DNA of 64,000 nt from Psococerastis gibbosa (GCA_963971405.1 OZ020491.1:29997019-30061018), one strand, 5' to 3'; counted from the first letter of the stretch, positions 45,266-55,904 are shown. Program-made: numbers and translations. Notes: generated by a model from the sequence alone, not told the origin.

Positions 45266-45835
45266 TAGGTCTGTGCTGTAGTATCTATTTACCAGTTATA
45301 TTTTCATTCTGGTAGAGGCTTAAGCTCTAGAGGCGCCGCACTAAATAGGCGTAGCAAATTACATGAAATATAGGTCCAGTTTTGGCAGTCAATTAGGAGG
45401 AATAACCAGGCATACAGGTACTCATGAATAACAAATGGGCTTGCTACAATGTGCAAGACGTTAATCCAGGTATGTGCTGTGGTATCTCTTTACCAGTTAT
45501 ATTTTCATTCTAGTAGCGGCTCAAGCTCTAGAGGCGCCGCACTAAATAGGCGTAGTAAATCACATGAAATATAGGTCCAGTTTTGGCAGTCAATTAGGAG
45601 GAATAACTGCAGGTACACAGGTACTCATGAATAACAAACGGACTTGCCTAAATGCCTACAGTGTGCGAGAAGTCAATCCAGGTATGTGCTGTGGTATCGC
45701 TTTAACAGGTATATCTTCATTCTAGTAGCGGCTCAAGCTCTAGAGGCGCCGCACTAAATAGGCGTAGTAAATCACATGAAATATAGGTCCAGTTTTGGCA
45801 GTCAATTAGGCGGAATAACCAGGTACAGGTACCAA
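45266..45835. repeat. Tandem array, about 206-210 bp units, 2.7 copies
   Basis: Units start near 45266, 45472 and 45682 with TGTGCTGTGGTATC and contain CTAGAGGCGCCGCACTAAAT. They are highly similar by eye. No coding content. Confidence 0.85.
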
Positions 45836-46080
45836 TAGGCCATTCATCATTTGACGCCTATATTGGAACGATATCTGGAAGGAAGCGGGGCGTCTGGGAA
45901 GCGGGCCAAGGTACTTCGTATATTGACAAGGTCAGGTACGCGCATACAATCAGCCGAATTCATAAAAAGAAGTAAAAGAAGTATTTACTTCTTGAATAAG
46001 AGGTAAAGGTGTTATTTTCCACATTCATAACCAATTACTTTTTTATATATATATACTCTATATTTAAGTACAGTTTACAC

Positions 46081-46244
46081 CAGCAGCCTGATCGGGGCGT
46101 TTATAATACCGGTATTTATTTAATCCACTGGTAAACAAGATAATTTTATAATGGAAAGTGCTATTCAAAATTTGTTTGTTTACAGTTATAATCCTAGGGT
46201 ATTTATTTAACCCCGGTATTATAAACGCCTCGATCAGACTGCAG
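46081..46244. mobile_element. MITE related to the element at 19835-20162
   Basis: Inverted ends CAGCAGCCTGATCGGGGCG and the complement of CGCCTCGATCAGACTGCAG continue into TATAATACCGG. Flanks share TTACAC(C). The interior carries AATGGAAAGTGCTATTCAAA, also at 28680 and 34160. Confidence 0.7.
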
Positions 46245-46829
46245 TTACACCTACATAAAAATAAAAAAAAAATCCCAAAGACAACATGAGAATGGAAGTG
46301 CAGCTATTTCCATTACAAACGTCTTGTATAAGCCTTACTTATCAGCATTTGCTTATTGGCACGAGCAAAAGCTCGAGAAACGTAGGTGGCAAGGAAATGC
46401 TTGGAATTATGAATTCAGCTCGACCTTTCACTCACCACTTTTTTTCTACTAAAGCAAATGCCCTTGTTCAACAAGTTCCAGAAAACAATTACCAAGGTAC
46501 CAATTTTATGCTCTGCAGGCCACCAAAATTGTCAAGGAGTCGACAAGAAATTTTCTCCTACAATGGCTACAATGGAAAAGACGTCAGCAAATCTCCGAGA
46601 ATCTTCCGTGTGTACCGGGTATTATAACTTTAAATTTTTTTTTATTTTTAACTAATTTTCTAAATATTTAAGAAGTAACTTAAAGTTGTCTATGCATGAT
46701 AATACTTTTAAATCAAAATTTACCATGCGATACAAGCCTCATAAAGTACTTAATGCTGGGGTAGGCAATGTAAACTGCGCATAAACATATTGGAATATAT
46801 TAATTACTTTACTTTTTTCTTTTTTATAA

Positions 46830-46985
46830 AAGTTTATTCGCAAAAAATTCAATGAATGTATCCGAATAACCTCGCCAGCCGCCTCTGTAGATAATACTTG
46901 TGTTGGGTTACAACAGGTTTCCGATCTCATGATGTGTAGAGACTCGCACAAGTGCGAACAAGCTACCACTATGCCATCGAAGGCC
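46830..46985 (-). mobile_element. SINE family 2
   Basis: Minus strand starts with TGGCATAGTGGTAGCTTGTT (A-box-like) and continues through a degenerate B box to the CAATGAATGTATCCGAATA block, also at 28900. Confidence 0.55.
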
Positions 46986-47074
46986 ATACATACTTACTTA
47001 CTTACCACACTTTTATTTGTGATACTGCGGTCAGCTACATACGCGACAGCAGCGTTTTTCCGATACCAGTGAAG

Positions 47075-47215
47075 ATAAGGTACCCATTAGGGTTGGGTGG
47101 CACCAAACCACAGACAGGGAAACTTTTCTTTTTGTGTCGAGTTTCGAACCGGGACCTTCGATTTTATCATCCAGTTCCCTACCAACAGAGCTATACCATG
47201 GCGTAGTCACCAAAA
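47075..47215 (-). mobile_element. tRNA-derived SINE, family 3
   Basis: On the minus strand TATAGCTCTGTTGGTAGGG and GTCCCGGTTCGAAACTC form A- and B-box-like motifs. It shares its 3' text with 28140-28330. Confidence 0.6.
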
Positions 47216-47595
47216 TAACCCAAAACCTGTACACACCACGAAAAAAAAACCGTACTTTGTTATATGAATGGGAGAGGTACAAGCCACCGAGAACTTAATG
47301 ATTTCATAACCAACCAACTGAAACCTTAAAAAAAGGCAATAAAAACTGGATTAAACCAGGAAAGGCGCCGTAAAAAAATACACCTAGATATTTATAAGGT
47401 ATGGACACTGGTAAACGGACTTAACTCACCGCGAAGTCTGTCTAGGAGGGACTAATGTCATAAAAACGCCGGAGGGAAAGTGAACCAGGTACCAAAAAAT
47501 TGCATGTCATTCCCCATTGGCTAAGGTACCAGGTGGCTAACTTAAGGTCATGGAAACTGAGACAGTTCAACTTAACACTAGCAAATGTCACGGTG

Positions 47596-47736
47596 TGAAT
47601 AAATAAATAAATAAATAAATAAATAGCATTTTGTTCTATTGCTAAACACGAGTCCCACACTACCTAAATTTTCTGGCCATGCTTCGGAGGGCATGTAAAG
47701 CAGGCGGTCCCGGGTCTTCCTAGTTGAGCATCAGGA
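47596..47736 (+). mobile_element. SINE family 1 pieces upstream of the LINE
   Basis: 47596-47648 is a minus-oriented SINE tail with (AAAT)n. 47650-47736 is a plus-oriented SINE body (GAGTCCCACAC to TTCCTAGTTGAG) that stops where the LINE begins. The missing SINE 3' part is not found after the LINE. Confidence 0.65.
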
Positions 47737-47788
47737 TGAGGATAAATCGGAGTCAGGGGGAGGGCGACTGCCCAGTCCTCCTCAGCAG

Positions 47789-49195
47789 ATGGAAACAACA
47801 CTAGGCATAGGCATTAGCTCTATCGCCGATCAGGTAGCAAATAGCAAGAAGGGTTTGGGTACCGATAAAAGCGTGAGTAACATACAGCATACGTATTGTT
47901 TATCTGACAGCAGTCCCTATTCTGTAGTTGTTGAGAGCTGGGACAGTGAATCCCGTGGAGTGGGGCGCCTTCACCCCATGACAGTAGGTAAGCTTCTTAA
48001 TAATTTAGACCTTCCAGTTGCACCTGGGGTGATTGGTATTCAGAAAACCGGAAGGAATAGGGTTATAGTTACCCTGGTTAACTTAACCAATGCTAACAAT
48101 TTAATTAACAGTACTAAATTAATTGCTTGCAAATTTCGTGCATACATCCCTATACATTTAACTCGAAGGAAAGGAGTTATTAGAGGGGTAGATCCGTCCC
48201 TCACAAAAGAGGAAATTATGGAAAATATGGAATGTATAGGAATGTATGGTAAACCCGAAATACTACAGTTAGATAGAATGACTCGACGTGAAGTACAGAA
48301 GGATGGGACAGTTAGCCGAGTCCCAACAACCTCAGTTATGTTTACTATAAGGGGGCAACACCTACCTGACAAAGTTCGTATTATGTACGTGGTGTGCAAA
48401 GTGCAACCCTTCATCCAGAATACCGTCCAATGTAGGGGCTGTTTCCGTTTTGGGCATATAATAAGCAATTGCAAAGGGAAGCAAATCTGTGAGCGGTGTT
48501 CGGGGGCTTTGAATGAAGATCATGATAAGGGTAAATGTGACTCTGAGCCACCCCATTGTATTAATTGTAAACAAGCTCACAAACCAAATGATAAGACACT
48601 TTGCAAGAAGTTTGATAGTGAAAAAAAAATTAAAGAATTGATGGCGCAATCAAACGTCAGTTATTGGGAAGCCAAACAAGCCATTGGGGCACAGTCTTAC
48701 GCGCAAAAAGTAGTAAATTTTTCGTCAAACACTAACAGTGCCAATATCACTCAGCTTCCGCCCCTGACAAGAGCTAACCCCAGCTATTTAAGGACTCCCT
48801 CAGCCCAAGCTAGAATGAGACCTCAGGGCCAACCTGAACCGTCGCCTAGGCCTAATAGGGATATTAGGCCAAAGAAAAGGAAGCCTACCTCCCCAATTTC
48901 ACCTGGCATGAAGATTCCCCAAGAGGTTTTTTATAACTATAAAGAACGCCAGGTCCCTGGTGGCTACATAAATTTAAGCAACTCAGCTAATCACGCTGAA
49001 AGGGAGGGGATTACTAGAGGCGCTGAGAATACTCTCAGCCAGTCTGGGACTGACAAAGAAAAAATTTGCGAATTCGCCATGAAAGTCATTAATTTTATAG
49101 AAAAATTGGATATGGCTTGTAAATTAAATGATGAGACAATACGTGCAGCCGTCGCTGATAGTATCAGCAATGGCTCTCTCAGGTTTGGTAATTAG
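47789..49195 (+). CDS. LINE ORF1, gag-like RNA-binding protein
   Basis: 468 residues from ATG 47789. The C-terminal half holds three zinc knuckles: C-x2-C-x4-H-x4-C at about 215 (CRGCFRFGHIISNC), C-x2-C-x7-H-x4-C at 234, and C-x2-C-x3-H-x7-C at 257-272. Such proteins coat the LINE RNA and act as nucleic-acid chaperones in the ribonucleoprotein. The N-terminal half (SPYSVVVES, then KTGRNRVIVTL) resembles the RRM-like region of Jockey/I ORF1 proteins. After the knuckles comes a basic, proline-rich linker (RPKKRKPTSPISPG). No frameshift or stop is seen. A 246 bp spacer separates it from ORF2. Confidence 0.88.
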   Translation: METTLGIGISSIADQVANSKKGLGTDKSVSNIQHTYCLSDSSPYSVVVESWDSESRGVGRLHPMTVGKLLNNLDLPVAPGVIGIQKTGRNRVIVTLVNLTNANNLINSTKLIACKFRAYIPIHLTRRKGVIRGVDPSLTKEEIMENMECIGMYGKPEILQLDRMTRREVQKDGTVSRVPTTSVMFTIRGQHLPDKVRIMYVVCKVQPFIQNTVQCRGCFRFGHIISNCKGKQICERCSGALNEDHDKGKCDSEPPHCINCKQAHKPNDKTLCKKFDSEKKIKELMAQSNVSYWEAKQAIGAQSYAQKVVNFSSNTNSANITQLPPLTRANPSYLRTPSAQARMRPQGQPEPSPRPNRDIRPKKRKPTSPISPGMKIPQEVFYNYKERQVPGGYINLSNSANHAEREGITRGAENTLSQSGTDKEKICEFAMKVINFIEKLDMACKLNDETIRAAVADSISNGSLRFGN

Positions 49196-49441
49196 AATCT
49201 GTTTGTACCATACGTACTGCTATTTTAAATAAATTACGTTAACTGCGTATAATTACTACATATAGGCTATACATTTATGCCCTTTGCATATCCTTGTATG
49301 TATGCGGCATGCATATGTATGCATGTGCCTGTGTATGTGCATATATGGGTGTCTGTTTGTGTGCATATAGGCCTATGCACGTATGTGTACGTGTGCCTGG
49401 TAACAGTCAGGAGGTATTTTTGGTATTTTTAACTAATTCTT
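49196..49441 (+). other. ORF1-ORF2 spacer with alternating purine-pyrimidine tract
   Basis: 49265-49405 is rich in TATG/TGTG/CATA steps (GTGCATATAGG, ATGTGTACGTGTG). It has no coding sequence. ORF2 presumably needs reinitiation or internal entry, as in other two-ORF LINEs. Confidence 0.6.
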
Positions 49442-52309
49442 ATGACTAAATTCCCACTGACTTGCCTGCAATTTAATGCACGTTCCCTATGGAACAGAAA
49501 GGATGAAGTTGAGCAAGTTTTGCTGGACCAGCACATTGACATAGCGTTTATCAGTGAGACTTGGCTTAGCCCAAAACGTAATATCTCTTATAGACAATAT
49601 GACATCCTGCGGGATGACAGGGCAGACGGCTTTGGAGGATCGGCCCTGATTATTCGCAAAACCATACCATACCTGAACATAACACATTCTATCCATAAAC
49701 CTGCCAACAGTCAAGTGGTGGGTGCTCAAATATCGCTGCCTGGTACTAGTACAACGCTAAATCTTGTTTGTATATATAATTGTGATAGGAATAATGTAAG
49801 CAGACAAGAGTGGGAGAAATTCTTCTCCTCAGTACCCGCAGGACCAGTCATTCATGCTGGGGATTACAATTTACATCATGCGTGTTTTGGTTCAACTGTG
49901 ACCACAAGTAAAGGAGTTAACTTTGTTCATGCCCTAGATAAAAATAATTTAGCCTTTCTGAACAACGGTAGCCCAACATTAGTTAATCGTCGAAATTCCA
50001 CTTCGTTTTCGGCCATTGACCTGACATTACTTTCTGCAGAACTTGCTCCATTATTTTCCTGGCAAGTGCTAGATGAGAGTCTCGGGTCAGATCATTTCCT
50101 TATTAAATTTACATCAAATTACATTCAATATGAACCCTACACCATCTACCCATCCCGCCGATGGAAAACAGATGCTGCTAACTGGCAAAGCTTTCAGCAA
50201 CACCTGTTGGAGAATAATCTGGTGCAAGCCTCTGACTCTTATCAGGCATTTCTACAAAAAATCACTGACTCTTGCGATGCGACTTTCCCTATCTCAAAAC
50301 CCTTTTCTCCGAATCCAAAAAGTACAGTGTGGTGGAACTCTTGTTGTGAACGGGCGTTTCTGTTACGGAAACAGGCCTTCAAAAAATATAGACTTGTACC
50401 CAATCAGGAATACTATAATCTATACCACAAACGAAATGATGAGTTCCGTCGCATTGTTAAGGACGCAAAGGCTCTGTCTTGGAAAAATTACTGTGCGAAG
50501 CTTAATAGGTCCACGCCTGTCCGTGACATTTGGAATAGATTAAAACGCATAAATAAAAATATGAATGACCCAAACCCCGTTGTTGTACCTGGAGACTGGG
50601 TTGAGGATTTTTTAGATAATTATGCCTCTCCATCCGTTTCTTATTCAACAGAGTTCTTACTGTCGGGTGGGCCACCCCCAAATATAGGCTATGATTCATT
50701 GAGTAGACCCTTTACTCAAGCCGAGTTCAATAGTGTTCTACGGAATAAAGGGGGGTCTGCCCCCGGCCCCGACCTCATCACATACCCTATTCTATTTCAC
50801 CTGCCACTCATTTTTAAGCTACATCTCCTAAAACTTTTTAACACATTTTGGAATAATGCTGACTATCCAGTTGAATGGTCTAGGGTCACGGTAATACCCA
50901 TCTTAAAACCTGGGAAAAAAAGCAATATTGCGTCCTCTTACAGACCCATCTCATTAACATCCTGCGTTCTCAAGACCTTTGAGCGCCTAATAAAAAACCG
51001 AATGCAATGGTGGATAGAACACAATAACATCCTACCTGATTCCCAATGTGGCTTCCGCTCAGGTCGGTCTGTTTATGATAACATAGGCAAACTAGTGTGC
51101 GGTATTCACCGTACCCTAGAACGGCGTAAAATCACGTTAGCATTATTTCTTGATTTTAAGGGTGCCTATGATGAGGTCCCTTGGACTATGCTGATCCAGC
51201 GATTACGTACCGTGGGTTTCCCTGAACCATTTATTAGTAGACTAGTACCACTCCTTTATCGACAAGTCTCTGTGCGAGTAGGTCAACAAATGTTTGGTCC
51301 AAGACCCATGTGGAAGGGTTTGGCCCAGGGAGGAATTTTAAGCCCTAGCCTGTACGCCATCTATGTAGCAAATTTAAGCGAACTTGCCCCCGGAAACGTC
51401 CGGATTATAGAATACGCCGACGACGTGTGCGCGTATGTAGAAACTAACAGCCTAGATGAATGTGTGACAGCCCTTAGTCAGTTTGTAGCGGATCTCAAAA
51501 TTTGGCTCATAACCATGGGTCTTGCGCTGTCCCTGGAGAAATCATTTGTTGTCCCCTTCACCCGGAAGAGAAACCAAAACATAGGAGACAGTGTATCGAT
51601 ATCTGGCTTGACTTTTTCCGTTAAAAGTGATGCAAAGTTCTTGGGTCTCACCTTAGATAAGACGCTGACGTGGAAGAAGCATATTGACTTAGTTCTTTCA
51701 AAAAGCGAAAAATATTACAATATACTTAAAATGATAACTAGTTGTCGTTGGGGCGCTCACCCCTCAACATGTCTAATGTATTACAGGCTCACTATACGGG
51801 CAATCATTGATTACGCTGGTTTTTTCTATGGCCAGGCGAGTGAAGTACATTTAGTCAAAGTTGACCGGTTGCATAACCGGTGCCTCCGTGCATGTCTCGG
51901 TCTGTTACAATCAACCCCTATTGTAGCCCTACTGTCTGAAGCCGGAGAACTACCCCTCCGATACCGCAGAGCTATTATGTCTGACAAGTTCCTTCTCAAA
52001 CAAAGAGCGCGACAAAGCAGCTTGCTGCCCGAATTGGCAGAATTAACCGGTTTTGTACTAACCTCTCCCACCGGGCGAAACAGCCCCATGTTGGTTGACA
52101 GCTTTACAATGGAACATGTCGATTGGAAGTTGCTGTGGACCCACAGAAATCTTCCCCAATACTCCTTGCCGTATGATGAGTATGCAATGGAGGTGTCGGT
52201 AACCTATTTTCGGCGACAAGATAACATATCTGATAGGGAATACTGTAAAACATTTACCGAATGGTCCCAAACTAATTATAACAATTACCTGCATGTTTAC
52301 ACAGATTAG
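49442..52309 (+). CDS. LINE ORF2, endonuclease and reverse transcriptase (interrupted)
   Basis: 955 residues from ATG 49442. Endonuclease at about 1-230: FNARSL, Glu in SETWL, D141 in GDYNLHH, SAIDLTL and SDH at 216-218, all expected catalytic positions. Reverse transcriptase at about 430-720: LKPGKKS, YRPISLTS, GFRSGRSVYDN, LDFKGAYDEV, GLAQGGILSP and YADD at 658-661, followed by KFLGLTLDKTLTW. The frame reaches the first RNase H motif (YTD) and is then ended by a TAG. That TAG is the first three bases of the hAT-like element inserted at 52307. Before the insertion ORF2 would have run on to 54824, about 1247 residues in total. The truncated product lacks RNase H and the zinc tail. Confidence 0.9.
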   Translation: MTKFPLTCLQFNARSLWNRKDEVEQVLLDQHIDIAFISETWLSPKRNISYRQYDILRDDRADGFGGSALIIRKTIPYLNITHSIHKPANSQVVGAQISLPGTSTTLNLVCIYNCDRNNVSRQEWEKFFSSVPAGPVIHAGDYNLHHACFGSTVTTSKGVNFVHALDKNNLAFLNNGSPTLVNRRNSTSFSAIDLTLLSAELAPLFSWQVLDESLGSDHFLIKFTSNYIQYEPYTIYPSRRWKTDAANWQSFQQHLLENNLVQASDSYQAFLQKITDSCDATFPISKPFSPNPKSTVWWNSCCERAFLLRKQAFKKYRLVPNQEYYNLYHKRNDEFRRIVKDAKALSWKNYCAKLNRSTPVRDIWNRLKRINKNMNDPNPVVVPGDWVEDFLDNYASPSVSYSTEFLLSGGPPPNIGYDSLSRPFTQAEFNSVLRNKGGSAPGPDLITYPILFHLPLIFKLHLLKLFNTFWNNADYPVEWSRVTVIPILKPGKKSNIASSYRPISLTSCVLKTFERLIKNRMQWWIEHNNILPDSQCGFRSGRSVYDNIGKLVCGIHRTLERRKITLALFLDFKGAYDEVPWTMLIQRLRTVGFPEPFISRLVPLLYRQVSVRVGQQMFGPRPMWKGLAQGGILSPSLYAIYVANLSELAPGNVRIIEYADDVCAYVETNSLDECVTALSQFVADLKIWLITMGLALSLEKSFVVPFTRKRNQNIGDSVSISGLTFSVKSDAKFLGLTLDKTLTWKKHIDLVLSKSEKYYNILKMITSCRWGAHPSTCLMYYRLTIRAIIDYAGFFYGQASEVHLVKVDRLHNRCLRACLGLLQSTPIVALLSEAGELPLRYRRAIMSDKFLLKQRARQSSLLPELAELTGFVLTSPTGRNSPMLVDSFTMEHVDWKLLWTHRNLPQYSLPYDEYAMEVSVTYFRRQDNISDREYCKTFTEWSQTNYNNYLHVYTD

Positions 52310-53945
52310 AGGTGGGTTGCGACTGTGTTTTCAAGGAGCAGGACCAACTGCTACTGCGATTTAAAAGTAGCAGGTATAAATACCTGCGATTTTTACTCAT
52401 TGCTACTTTTGTCCAGCTGTGTTTTTTCCTCGTGCTGCTACTGCTATCCACGCTGCGATTTTTACTCATTGCTACTTTTATCCACGCTGCGATTTTTACT
52501 CATTGCTACTTTTATCCAGCTGTGTTTTTTACTCGTGCTGCTACTGCTATTATATCAAGTCTGTTTGTCGATTTGTGGTCAAACTGTTCGGTGTACTTTG
52601 ATGAAATTTGGCACACAAAAATCATATCTCGGGAACATTTTATTTTGGCTAACTCAATTTTGGGAGGTTCACCCTCCAAAACATCGTTTTAATTTTTTTC
52701 CTCAAAAACGGCTGGAACGTTTTACTTTACATTGAAAAACAGTAGGTAAGCCTACTACATATATTTCAGTTGTTATTTCTGAAAAGTGAAAACAAACCCC
52801 AATAGCTCCCTTACCCCTTGATAGTTTGGTTAACATTATCATCTTGTAGGTATTAAGCAGGGTAACAAAACCAAACAGGATGCTTCACCAAGCAGCGTTT
52901 TCGTTTTGAATAAAATAAAAATATTTTTTGAATAAATTATGGGTAATTCATTCCAAAATACATTGCGTAAGTACCGGCCGTATACCCTGCCACACTGTGT
53001 TGTAATACAGTATTGGCCTGCTAGTTGGAAGTGTTTTGGTATAGGGAATGTCGAGGCAACCGAAATGTTACTGCAGGACCATTATTTACCACGATCTACT
53101 CATATTATCTATCCCGGTACCTATACTAATTCATAAATTGGAAAGCATATAGGCCTATACGGGTTCACTATAGAACCGATTCTATCGTATTGAGCTGCTC
53201 ATTGCAGTGGAATTTCTCAAATATCATTCATGACAGAGTTGGGCATATGCAGGTACATAAATATAGGCTGGTTACGGTATATGATCTAAATGTAGTCTAT
53301 TGGCACAGACTATATACAATAAACAACATACAAAATTGGGAGACATGCCAAGAAGAACTATCTATGCAACAATCCCAGACCTAATTGCAGCCTATTCTCT
53401 AAAATTATCATGAAACATTAAGCTTCAGTGTCCTAGGATTTGAAGTTTGGCGGGTTGGGCCTCCCCTAGCGGCGAATTGATAATTTTTTTTATTGGTAAC
53501 ACAGCAACATGCGATTTCTAAGTTTCCATGTTTAGTTTATATAAATACCTAGCTAAAATAAAGGCAAAATATAAGAAAAGTTGTAAAAATACGCGCGACT
53601 AATTATTAAAAGCCTCAACATATAAATCAAGGGAAAAATGTGCTTGACCAACCTAAGAAAACCATTTACGTCTACGCAATAGTAATAAAAACTAAGTTCA
53701 TTGTAAACTATAACTGGAAAGTAGCAACCAGACCAGGAGCAGGAGGCTAGGTCTCTCGGAGCAGGTTTTCATAAGCTGAACATAGAAAAAAGGAGCAGGT
53801 CGCTGGTTCATCCGGACTTGTGCATTGTGCTGTGACAGAAAATCGCAGGAGTATTTCCAACTAAGGAGCAGACTGCTACTGCTCCTCACTATGGAGCTGC
53901 TACAAATAGCAGCTACTGGAAATACTACCCACCTCTAACACAGAT
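52299..53945. mobile_element. hAT-like element, 1631 bp, inserted in the LINE RNase H
   Basis: Element 52307-53937 has inverted ends TAGAGGTGGGT and ACCCACCTCTA and perfect 8 bp duplications ACACAGAT (52299-52306, 53938-53945). Subterminal regions are full of short repeats: CTGCTACT/AGTAGCAG, GGAGCAG/CTGCTCC, and a 50-60 bp unit (GCTGCGATTTTTACTCATTG) repeated three times on the left. No transposase frame is seen, so it is non-autonomous. It contains a dispersed repeat at 52590-52740 related to 36640-36780 (reverse). Confidence 0.92.
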
Positions 53946-54824
53946 GGCTCAAAAGGACAAAATACTCACCCCCACACCCTTTCCGCCACAGGCTGCGCCT
54001 TTTATGTGGCCACGACAAATTACAGTAAAGCCTTTAAGCTTCCACCTCATTGTAGCAGCTTCGCTGCTGAGGTAGAAGCGATATATAGAGCACTGGTACA
54101 TTGCAAAGAAACCATGATAATTTCAGACTGTAGGAATGTCGCTATTTTCTCAGACTCTATGAGCTGCTTGCAGCTTCTCGAAAGTATGGAAAATAGAGCA
54201 AAAAACCCATTCATCGTAAAAATTCTTGTGCTTCTAGCTGATTTACGATCAAGAGGCATCAATGTTTGTTTTGTGTGGGTGAAGGCCCACGTCGGACTTA
54301 AGGGGAATGAACAGGTAGATGCACTGGCTAAAGAAGGAGCAAATACTGGCGAGTACAGTGCTATTTTGCTCCCGAAAGAGGAATTTTACAAGACCATAAA
54401 ACAACACTATTTCCAGTTCTGGGTAAATGACTTCAATTCCAATACTTCTGGCTCCTTCTATAGGTCTATTTTACCTCGACCGCTTAAAAACGAATGGTCT
54501 GCTAATGTGTCTGGCCCAACTCACCGCATGTATTTATCTACCATCTCACGTCTGAGGACAAACCATGGACTCTCTGAGGCATATATCTATCATACCCTAC
54601 GGGGCTCATACTCTCCTCTCTGTAGCCATTGCCTGGAAAGTGAAGGCACAATGCAGCATGTTATATTGGAATGCCCTGAATTCACCATAGCTAGAAACAA
54701 ATTACTAGACCGCATCTTCCCCTTAATGACAGTCCTCCCTTTTAATTATGCCCACATGATCTCTAAAAGTGACTCCTACCAGGCTATATATGACTTTCTA
54801 AGGGAAGTCCACGTTGAATTTTAA
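53946..54824 (+). CDS. LINE ORF2 remainder: RNase H and zinc-like tail
   Basis: The frame resumes at GSK directly after the duplicated target. It carries the remaining RNase H residues: Glu in FAAEVEAIYRAL, Asp in IFSDSMSCLQLL, and WVKAHVGLKGNEQVDALAKEGA with the final His and Asp. The C-terminus has CSHCLESEGTMQHVILEC, a CCHC-like motif common in I/R1/Jockey ORF2 proteins. It stops at 54822-54824, shortly before the poly-A tail. It is in the same frame as the upstream part, so the insertion alone separates them. Confidence 0.88.
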   Translation, partial: GSKGQNTHPHTLSATGCAFYVATTNYSKAFKLPPHCSSFAAEVEAIYRALVHCKETMIISDCRNVAIFSDSMSCLQLLESMENRAKNPFIVKILVLLADLRSRGINVCFVWVKAHVGLKGNEQVDALAKEGANTGEYSAILLPKEEFYKTIKQHYFQFWVNDFNSNTSGSFYRSILPRPLKNEWSANVSGPTHRMYLSTISRLRTNHGLSEAYIYHTLRGSYSPLCSHCLESEGTMQHVILECPEFTIARNKLLDRIFPLMTVLPFNYAHMISKSDSYQAIYDFLREVHVEF

Positions 54825-54864
54825 CCCCACCTACCCACCATGGCTGTATGTGAACCCACAATGC

Positions 54865-54898
<34 letters not shown>

Positions 54899-54900
<2 letters not shown>

Positions 54901-55904
54901 ATAAAAACATTTGAGATTGGCGGGGAAAAGTAGCAATAATTTTATCTTTTCGTTCCTTTCTGTTGGCAACAAAAAATAATCAAAGGAAAGCTGAACGAAT
55001 ATTTAACTAACCAATACGGTTAGACAGCTAACTACGGTTTCCTCTTATCTTTATGAAAAATTGTAGGTAGGGGGCCCCCACATTGGGTGGGCCTCAGGGC
55101 TAATCCGGCACTGGCTATGCCATGTAGCAGAGTTTGGGCTATAAAGCCACTGATGCATATTTTCAGTAACGAGAATATTTCCACACCCAATTCCTGGGTA
55201 GCTGCATAGTAATGCCTTTTAAATTCTTTTAAACTTCCCTTAGCGGTATGTAGTTGCAATTTTCCCCCGGGGGCGACCCCCGGGCCCCTTCAGGTCTCCC
55301 GAACGCTAGGGTTCGTGCGCAGGACGCTTAGGTCATTAATTTAATAACTACGTACGTCCATGACAACGGCTTTCCCCCTTATCTTATTATTATTATTCTA
55401 ATATAGGGGGACGCCAGAATATACACCCCCCTTTCGAAAACACATCGTTACGCAATTAGTTTGCGACCCCCATGCGTGAAAAGTATTTTTGCACAAACGA
55501 TATATTAACTTAATAAATTAGAATTAGAATTAATTAATTTTTTTTTTTTTTTTTTTTTTTTTAAAGCGCGGGTCCCTGTTGGGAATTTGCGCTAGGAAAT
55601 TGGGAATGTTTACCAATTATTTAGTGGTAGAGAGTTATCAGTTCTTTTGTGTAAGTAGTGGGGAGGGGGGGGGGGGGTAAATAAATAGAATTAATTAATT
55701 TTGGAGTAAATGTTTTTTACATTTCTTTAACCTGGCTCTCCTGACAGGTTCTCGCGACCCCTAGCTTAAGAACCGCTCCGTTAGAAATTAAGTGTTCAGA
55801 CTTCAAATTTCTCGGAACGCAGGCAGCTGAAATTGAAATTAACTTACAAGGCCCGGAAATTAAAAAAAAAAAGTTGTGTAGTCTCATAAGCTAACAATGA
55901 ACAC
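54899..55904. other. No gene; hAT-like end at 55060-55130 and homopolymer runs
   Basis: GGGCTAATCCGGCACTG at 55098-55114 resembles a hAT right end, but no partner was found. T and G runs occur at 55539-55562 and 55660-55678. CCCCCGGGGGCGACCCCCGGG at about 55265 is locally palindromic. Confidence 0.45.

Larger units (their letters stand above)
47737..54898 (+). mobile_element. I-type LINE, near full length, split by a hAT-like insertion
   Basis: Two ORFs plus a 3' UTR and a poly-A of about 33 bases (54866-54898). ORF1 has three CCHC knuckles. ORF2 has an APE-type endonuclease, a reverse transcriptase and a C-terminal RNase H with a zinc-like tail, the layout of I-superfamily LINEs (I, Loa, R1, Nimb types). 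The only visible lesion is the 1631 bp element at 52307-53937. The 5' end is set where SINE sequence stops. I found no target duplication. Confidence 0.85.

Noticed and set aside
47737-54898. Target-site duplication for the LINE
   Set aside because: TTGAG occurs near both sides but not directly at the ends, so I could not support a duplication.
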